From assembly GCF_000346465.2 (NCBI RefSeq), contig NC_034012.1, forward strand, positions 12,116,972-12,180,971: 64,000 nt of DNA, read 5' to 3'. Shown one piece after another: positions 57,638-64,000 of this stretch. The stretch comes from Prunus persica. Taxonomy: Eukaryota; Streptophyta; Magnoliopsida; Rosales; Rosaceae. Every line of letters begins with the position of its first letter. The stretch's first letter is position 1. A model generated the notes under the pieces. The model ran no database searches. It was not told the origin of the DNA and was given only the letters and a program-made list of their open reading frames with translations. The position numbers and the translations under genes are program-made.

Positions 57638-59132
57638 ATAAGTAACAATTGTCCACGAAGAGTTTTCATATTTTCAAAACGTTGCATTATAGTTTCGTCA
57701 TCAAGACAAGCAAAACATCTCTTTCAATGTAAATAATCAAGCAACGGCAACAAGAGCTAGTTGAAGTTGATGAGCAAAGCAATGAACATAAAATGCACAA
57801 GGTTGTTATCTCAAAACCTTTGTTTTAAGGCAATTAAACTCACCTCTCATATTACTAGATCCATCATAACCTTGTCCTTGTATGGAAAAGCTCAAATTCA
57901 AGGAAGAAAAGAATTCATCAATGGCTTCCTTTAGTGCACTTGAAGTAGTGTCGGTTACATGTTGAAACCCCACAAACCTTTCAATTATTTGTCCTTTGTC
58001 GTTCACATAACACAACATTGTCGTCATTTGCTCATTTATTGAAACATCACATACTTCATCCACCATTATTGAAAAATATCTATCTTTTACATCACTCAAG
58101 ATAAGACCAATGGTTTCTTTGGCACAAGAATTGACAAGATCTTTTTGAATTGAAGGAGCTATTAACTTTAGATTGCCCATAGCATTTTCTAACACAATGA
58201 CCTTCACTTTTTCATCATGATCTGTCATTTAAGTTCTTAGTCCAGAGTCTGCCTGAAGATTAGCAAATATCTCATCTACTTCAATTGGTCATGCATTTGA
58301 ACTACCCGGATTAGACGGAGAAGGACTATCCGTAGATAATTTTCTTTTCAAGAATCGTTTGATAAATCTACACATCAATTAATTCAATCAAGTGCATTAA
58401 TTTTTATCCAACTTATCATATGAATATAAAAATGTCATTAACCCATTATCAAATTCAATAGACCAAATTATCATATCAACCAATATTCAATATACTCAAT
58501 CAATCCACATTATCAATCAATTATAAACTCAATCAATCTACATTATCATATCCATAAATTTCATTCCATAAAAAAAATATATCAATATCCACAATAAATA
58601 GTATCACTATAAATTTATAAATATCACTTTTGCTCACTTGTAATTGAAAAAAAAGGCAGTGGATGGCGGCACAAGGTGGTGGTGATTGGCACCGGTAAAG
58701 AGTTGTGGTGGAGGTTGTTGGAGGTTGGGAGGTTAGGGTTTGAGAGGGTGAGAAGATATGTGAAATTGAGAATGAAAAGGGTTTGGAGGTGCTGTGCAGA
58801 GTCAGGTAAGTGTTGATCTTCTTTTTTTTTTTTAATTTTAAAACCTAGCCCAAAAAGACGTCATTTTGGGGTCAGATCAATTAAAAAATTTTTTGACTGA
58901 GCCTTGGACTAAATGTTGTCTTTTGGCAAGGCTCGTTTTAAAAAAAAAAAATTGATGCTCAATTGTGCAACAGAGCAAGGCAAATAGGCTGGGACTTTCA
59001 TCGAGCACTTGATGTGCACACAAGAGGTCTTTCAGCTGTTGTCCAAGGGGTCGTTCATGGAGTCCACAACCAAATTTCTGGCATTCCAAGGGGCCGTGCT
59101 ACCCCTCTTGTCCCGACGTGCGTTCGCCCTTG
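57638..59132 (-). mobile_element. decayed hAT element, copy 2, inverted
   Basis: The outer end reads CAAGGGCGAACGCACG on the minus strand, next to the 8-bp flank GCTGCAAT. The interior matches copy 1 (4054-5834) for its transposase part and left noncoding part. About 58660-59120 holds extra sequence not in copy 1. The other terminus is missing: the gypsy LTR starts at 57637, inside the element. Confidence 0.65.
57806..58228 (-). pseudogene. DUF4371-type hAT transposase fragment, copy 2
   Basis: An open frame of 140 codons matches the broken frame at 5100-5510. It contains LIAPSIQKDLVNSCAKETIG and YFSIMVDEVCDVSINEQMTT. It preserves stretches that are frameshifted in copy 1. It begins after a stop and ends in one, so it is still a fragment. 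Confidence 0.75.
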
Positions 59133-59280
59133 ATTGCAGCTACCAAAAAAAATTATAAGAAAAAACTTGATAACAATAAATGTGTTCCCCCTCCCCGAGT
59201 TTAGATTAGATTAAAGAAGAATGTCGTTTGTATAAACATTAAAAATAAATAAATAAATAAAATCAAATGGGGCTGCCACC
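59133..59280 (-). repeat. inverted match to 3895-4053
   Basis: Flank of hAT copy 2 that matches the flank of copy 1 (for example TCTAAACTCGGGGAGGGGGA against TTTAAACTCGGGGAGGGAGA). This shows the duplicated unit is larger than the transposon. Confidence 0.75.
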
Positions 59281-59395
59281 TCAGCAGCCCAACATGAGAG
59301 GTTAGGAAATTATAATAACATGAGACTCAGCAGCCCAACATGAGAGGTTAGGAAATTATAATAACATGAGACTCAGCAGCCCAACATGACTTTGT
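59281..59395 (+). repeat. 46-bp tandem repeat
   Basis: Two full units and one partial unit, each starting TCAGCAGCCCAACATGAGAG and ending ATAATAACATGAGAC. Near-perfect identity suggests a recent origin. Confidence 0.9.
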
Positions 59396-59841
59396 AAAAA
59401 ACTTACGTTGCATATACGATTTTGTTGTAAATAATAAGGTGGAGCCCACCTCCAATTGGAAGAGGCTTTGCCTACAAAAGGGTTCACACCCTTCCTTTGT
59501 AATTAGACATTGAGAATACTAAGAAAGACAGAAATGAATAGAGAGAAAACATTCCATTCTCTCCATCTCAATTCCCTCTCCATTTCCTTTAGATTTATAA
59601 CACGTTATCAGCACGAATTCGCTTTCAAAAATACCAGCTGAATTCTCGGATGAATTCCATCTGCTTCAATACCTTTCTTTCTCAAATTTCCAGCAATAGA
59701 AAAGGCAAACTAGCAGAGAAACATGATGAACTTTCAGCTGCAAAAGCTCAACCATGCTCCATCCTTTCTTTCTCAAATTTCCAGCAATAAAAAAGGCAAG
59801 GACCTTTGACCCAGCCAAACAAACACGTCCCATGCATCAAT

Positions 59842-60021
59842 GATATTACTTCTATCTCCAGCAATGGTGGAAGAGTTTAGTGCATGCGAGTGTGGCCTCC
59901 AATTGGATTGAAGAAGTTCGAGACTCTCTCTTACCTTCCTCCCCTATCTGCCGAGTCATTGGCCAAGGAAGTAGATTACCTTCTCCGCAACAACTGGGTT
60001 CCCACCTTGGAATTTGAGTTG
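59842..60021 (+). pseudogene. rbcS: processed fragment of the RuBisCO small-subunit gene
   Basis: The frame from 59842 reads DITSISSNGGRV, a stop, C, then [20 protein letters not shown] and on to VPTLEFEL at 60021. This matches the end of the RbcS transit peptide and the first about 46 residues of the mature protein, which in plants starts MQVWPP. In dicot rbcS genes the first intron falls just after the second mature codon, but here the codons are contiguous, so the copy derives from spliced mRNA. The stop sits in the transit peptide. Similarity ends after EFEL, about where the second intron of the gene would be. Confidence 0.85.
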
Positions 60022-60739
60022 GGGGCGCAACTCTCTCCCAACTTCTATGCAAGAACTTACCCAAGCCTCCGCTCCGATAGCCCCCCAACTCTTTCTCAGA
60101 TTATTCAACAAAGAGAAGATACCCACTAGAAGCTTTTGAAGGAAATGATCACTCAGCAAGGGCACATCTTTGGGTGCTGAGATTATTGGCACAACACCCT
60201 TCTTCTCGTCCACAAATTTTTCTTAGCCATTGACCCAAGGAAAGTGCTAAAGCATCTTTTGATGAGAACAGCAAAAGCCACCAAAAGAATAAGCGATAAG
60301 ATCTCTGCTCCCTTATCTTCTCTATTATTTTAATATTATATAATTATATTGATCATAAAAAGCAAGTAAATGTGTACAGGAGGAACTTGTGCAGGTTCAC
60401 GTTCATCCACTTTATTTACAAAATTATAGGAAGACTAGCCCTATGGTTTGTCTCTCTCTCTACTTTTCTAGTTACATATATTAATATAATAATATTATAT
60501 TATTTCCTATTTTCTCTAGTTTTGAGGGGAGTTCCACCGAAAAAAAAAAAAGTGGGGAGGCAATTCAAGTTGACAATATATATATATATATATAAAATAT
60601 AGTATATTTATTTGCTATTCTATTACTAACCACTAACAAAAATGGATTCTTGGTAATATTAAACATATTATTAGTGGAAGGCTGTTAGTAATACTAATAC
60701 TTTTCTTATCTTATTCAGTGGTGGTTTTTATTCCCACAT

Positions 60740-61270
60740 TTATTTTATTTACTGTATGGTGTAGGTTTATTACCCATACAACAGTATCTATTTAAAAGGG
60801 TGGTGCGGGTTTATCGTCCACGCCTTTACTTTTATTTAAATGTATGGAGCAGAATTAGTGCCCATACAAGCACGTTTACTTTATCGCAAATTTACTTTTA
60901 CTTAAAGTATGATGTGGAATTGACCCTCATACTTTATGAAATTTACTTTATGAAATTACTTTACTGTACATTATTTACTGTATGGTGTAGGTTTATTACC
61001 CATACGACAGTATTTATTTAAAAGGGTGGCGCGGGTTTATCGCCCATACCTTTACTTTTATTTAAAAGTATGGAGCAGAATTAGTGCCCATACAAGCACG
61101 TTTACTTTATGAATTTAATTTACCGCACATTTAATTTTATTTAAGGTATGGCGGGATTAACGTCCATACATCAAGCAATTTAATTTATGAATTTATTTTA
61201 CCGCACATTTACATTTATTTAAAGTATGGTGCGGGTTTATCGTCCATACCAGTAATTTATTTACCAACAA
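60740..61270 (+). repeat. degenerate tandem repeats, TATGGTGCGGGTTTATCGTC type
   Basis: At least seven variations of a unit (TATGG[T/C]G[C/T][G/A]GGTTTA[T]C[G]CCCATAC) alternate with TTTACTTTTATTTAAA spacers. A larger period of about 240 bases occurs between 60748 and 60988. Confidence 0.75.
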
Positions 61271-61319
61271 TTTATTTTATGGATTAATTGTGCTGTATGA
61301 TGAGTTTTTACAGTATGCA

Positions 61320-62200
61320 GATCAGGACCAGAAGTTCCTTGATCCTCATCATACAATTACATCAGGACTTGAAGATCCTTGATGATGATGTTAATATGAG
61401 AGCTGGCAGTCTCTCCGGTACTATATTTGTAAACATGTGATTGGACTTGAGGGTCTTTGATCCCTGACATGTAAATAAGGACCTGGGGTTCCTTAATGAT
61501 GTAACAGTACCGTATTGGTTCATAATGCCGTACACATGGATGATAACTGTACTGGCAAATGTATTGTACACATGAATAGATACGTATTCATGACTTGATG
61601 AATAGTACCGGATATATGAATAGTGACGTATACATAAATATTAATCATTTTGGGTAAACCATCACTATTCAAAAAGGGAACCTGCAGTTCCTTAAACTCA
61701 TGGATGAGCAATTAAATGAGATGCCAGAAGTTCCTCAAGATATGGACAATTATGTAAGGGCTTGAAGTCCAGAAATATGTACAGAAAATTATAAAAATGT
61801 CCATACCATGAGAACATGTGATTTTGGCTTGAGGTTCAAAATCTAAGTGTTGAGAACCTGAAGTTCCAATTAAATGGACAACCCTTGAGGTATTATTGCA
61901 AATTGTGGTACGCCACATATTTCTTTGGCATAAGAGAATGATGAATTGAGAATCCCCACATATTTTGTTATATCTGGGCCGGAAGCTCATGAACCCAAAT
62001 ATATAAGATATTAACGTGGCTTTTACTCAATTCATATTTCATGTCCATTTGAAAAGGGTGAATAAATTCTGAGGTTTGTGTTTAGTCCAGGCCAAAAGTT
62101 CCATACGTTGAAATATGAAATTTAGGAGGGTCGATGTGGTTATTTGAACCTATAAGGCACAAGGTTCCAAACCGTCATTTTGAAAAGACGTAAAAACCAC
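61320..62200 (+). repeat. dispersed array of ACTTGAAGNTCCTTGAT-like motifs
   Basis: Variants of a short motif (GGACTTGAAGATCCTTGATG, GGACCTGGGGTTCCTTAATG, GAACCTGAAGTTCCAATTAA, AGGCCAAAAGTTCCATACG) recur every 50-80 bases for about 900 bases. The core GAAGTTCC/GGTTCC has partial dyad symmetry. No reading frame runs through. Confidence 0.6.
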
Positions 62201-62312
62201 AGGTGCAAGTTTAAGAATGTGCGCAATTATTATAACAGGAACATACAACAGATAGATTTTTTTTTTCCACCTGCAATGAAGGTGCAGGCCCTGTAAAATC
62301 TATGAAAATACA

Positions 62313-62864
62313 TTATGTTCTGGAAGCCTCTGAAGGAAGAGGACGACGCCTCTTAAGCTTAGCCATGAGCCTCTCGTGGTCTCCCAAAATTCTTTCATTG
62401 GAGACCTGCAGCATGTCTAGCCTTCTCAGTGTATCAACGGAGTACGAACTCACCAGTTTCAACAAGGAATTATTCTCTCCTTTAAGTTTCTCAACCTCTT
62501 GTTGAGACTCATGAAGCATTCTTTGGAGAGGCGAATTTTCAGTTGTTAACCTCTCAACCTCGTTTGCTCTGGCACGCAAACGATCAGCCATGTTAGAAAC
62601 AGAAGCAGCACTCTGAATGCTAAAAGCCATTGAGTCATCAATAGCCTCTTCCTCAGACCTCCCTGTTAACAGCATTTCATCCATTAGAGTAATGAAATTC
62701 CTAGCTACTATGACAGCAGTAGCATCATTCATCATCACAGAATCATTAACTGTGAGATGACGATTTTGGGATACAAAGGATGGACGCCAAACTTTGGCGT
62801 CACTGGTTGTTGTGGGAGTATCATTTAAATTGAAATAATTTGGGCAAGAAGAAGAGGAAGCCAT
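62313..62864 (-). CDS. 183-aa coiled-coil protein encoded antisense within the retrotransposon
   Basis: An uninterrupted frame starts MASSSSCPNYFNLNDTPTTT. It contains a short KVWRPSF motif and then a long Leu/Glu/Arg coiled coil (about residues 85-165: RARANEVERLTTENS, EVEKLKGENNSLLKLVSSYS). It ends in a basic tail RRRPLPSEASRT. It has its own TATA-like box about 105 bases upstream and a CT-rich leader, so it looks like a real transcription unit opposite to the element. I do not recognise a functional domain; the family resembles repeat-associated plant ORFs. No signal peptide or membrane segment. Confidence 0.6.
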   Translation of the reverse strand: MASSSSCPNYFNLNDTPTTTSDAKVWRPSFVSQNRHLTVNDSVMMNDATAVIVARNFITLMDEMLLTGRSEEEAIDDSMAFSIQSAASVSNMADRLRARANEVERLTTENSPLQRMLHESQQEVEKLKGENNSLLKLVSSYSVDTLRRLDMLQVSNERILGDHERLMAKLKRRRPLPSEASRT

Positions 62865-62967
62865 TTTTAAGAAGGTTTCGAAGAAAGTCTTAGGAAAACT
62901 AAAGTTTCAGAAAATGAAGAAAGTTGAGTTGAAACGCAGTTGCTCCAATCAAGTTTTGTAAAGGCCA

Positions 62968-62976
62968 TATCTATAG
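62968..62976 (-). promoter_or_regulatory. TATA-like box of the antisense ORF
   Basis: CTATAGATA on the minus strand, about 105 bases upstream of the ATG at 62864. It is followed by a leader with TTTCTTCATTTTC tracts. Confidence 0.4.
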
Positions 62977-64000
62977 GAGGAAATATGGCTACAGTTTTTC
63001 AGGATCCCAATATATTCTCGGATCCCCATATTCTCTTTTTCTTTCCCAGATTCCAAAACTTCACGCGGCCTCCATTAATGTTTGTCGGCACTTTCGGCGT
63101 TTTCAAGTATTATTTTCGTCAAAAGTCGATCTTGCTTTGCGGATTTCACGGAGCTATTTTTTCAAAAGCACCCCGAGAATCTCGCAATTTTCCTATGGTT
63201 AATTTGAAATTCACTGGTTCTACCTATTCCTCTTATTTGTGTATAAATGTGTTACTAACGAAATTTTCTTTGCAGAAGACATCCAGTTTTCTCCATACCT
63301 AGTGATGCGATATCTACTTGTTTTTCTTATCAGTGAGCACTCAATATGCCCGAGAAGCAAGACTATCTCTGATCATCCATTCAGGAAGCGAGACTACCCC
63401 TGATCACGTTTCCGCCACATTAGGGAACTGTGAAGGCAACCTTATGCTCTAATCTCCGGAAGTTCTTCTAGACTAGGAGAAATGAGAGCTTGTTGTTTGC
63501 TCCCACCAGCTTTCTTCCTTGATTGCTGAGCTTGTTGTCTGCTCCTACCAGTTTCCTTCCCTGATTGCTTACCTTCTCTTGCAATCAATATCACAATTTT
63601 TTTTGCATTTTTTTTCTCTTTTGTAACCCTCTGTTCATAAGGGATTTTATTTCTTTAGAATGAACATCCGAAGAAAGAATCCATGCAGTGATCCTAACTC
63701 TGAGGGTTATTTGTTTTAACAGAGGCAAAAGAGTTGTGTTTTTTTGCTCTTGCAGGATATAACTAGATCATCAAGCGCTACATTATATTTACTGGGCCGA
63801 TACGAGCTTGAATGATACTTGAGAAAAGTTTCTCCCACCTAAGGATGTAAGCAATACTTGTGTTATTTTATGCTTATATACTTATTTGATATTTTATCTT
63901 GAAAGGTAACCAAATGAGGAGATAAGTCTGTTCCAAAAGAATGGCTTGTATGTATCCATGAATTATTAATGCAAATTTTACAGATTGCAAGTTGGATACA
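62977..64000 (+). other. internal region of the retrotransposon, no supported gene
   Basis: Contains duplicated phrases (GAGAAGCAAGACTATCTCTG and GGAAGCGAGACTACCCCTGA near 63351 and 63386; GAGCTTGTTGT...GCTCC near 63487 and 63529). No coding frame with a domain. Alternating T-rich and purine-rich DNA to the window end. Confidence 0.4.

Larger units (their letters stand above)
59396..64000 (+). mobile_element. LTR retrotransposon, 5' portion, continues past the window
   Basis: A short LTR-like segment (about 59396-59602) has a CTACAAAAGGG TATA-type box and ends TTTATAACA. It is followed by CGTTATCAGCACGA, a common primer-site position in plant LTR elements. No gag or pol is seen in the next 4.4 kb. 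Instead there are a captured rbcS piece, degenerate motif arrays and an antisense ORF, so the element is probably a large non-autonomous derivative. The 3' LTR lies outside the window. Confidence 0.5.

Noticed and set aside
62940..63302. 120-codon plus-strand frame
   Set aside because: It lies over the promoter of the antisense ORF, has no domain and is T-rich.
1..64000. tRNA, rRNA, snoRNA or microRNA genes; CRISPR-like arrays
   Set aside because: No tRNA A/B box pair with cloverleaf potential, no rRNA text and no regular repeat-spacer array was seen. The direct repeats found are TE- or minisatellite-type.

Overview
This is a stretch of plant nuclear DNA: AT-rich, with intron-containing genes and densely nested transposable elements. 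It comes from a eudicot, probably a woody one. Rosaceae is my best guess, from the general look of the terpene synthases, the P450 and the repeats, but nothing here proves the family. There are no bacterial features, CRISPR arrays, rRNA or tRNA genes that I can support.

The host-gene content is a small terpenoid locus. Three TPS-a class terpene synthase genes share the same seven-exon architecture: TPS1 (minus, 707-3123, apparently intact, 558 aa), TPS2 (plus, 17800-20068, a pseudogene whose exon 4 has lost its middle, including the RxR and DDxxD motifs) and TPS3 (plus, 45988-48236, apparently intact, 563 aa). A complete two-exon CYP71-clan cytochrome P450 (41694-43956, 514 aa) lies 2 kb upstream of TPS3 in the same orientation. 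A TPS beside a CYP71 suggests that the terpene made by the synthase may be oxidised by the P450.

Between TPS1 and TPS2 lie a decayed hAT element (4054-5834) and a rearranged endogenous caulimovirid resembling florendoviruses (7958-16800). The viral insert is bounded on both sides by (TA)n, is built as a head-to-head inverted structure, and is broken in every reading frame. Between TPS2 and the P450 a 13,183-bp CACTA (En/Spm) transposon (20776-33958) has perfect AGT target duplications, matching CACTACTACAAAAA termini and two apparently intact genes: a Transposase_24 plus Ulp1-protease gene and a TNP2-type transposase gene. It sits inside an older Ty3/gypsy remnant. Its non-coding DNA, introns included, is saturated with ACGACG/CGTCGT motifs. 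Next come a duplicated block (36.6-39.4 kb) and two foldback elements.

Downstream of TPS3 the window is almost all repeats: a MULE remnant with a 27-bp minisatellite, an orphan exon, a copia remnant, a gypsy 3' end with a 2.8-kb LTR, an opposed LTR, and a second inverted copy of the hAT-bearing repeat. At the right edge is the 5' part of an LTR retrotransposon carrying an intronless, broken fragment of the nuclear RuBisCO small-subunit gene, arrays of degenerate motifs, and an antisense 183-aa coiled-coil ORF with its own TATA box.
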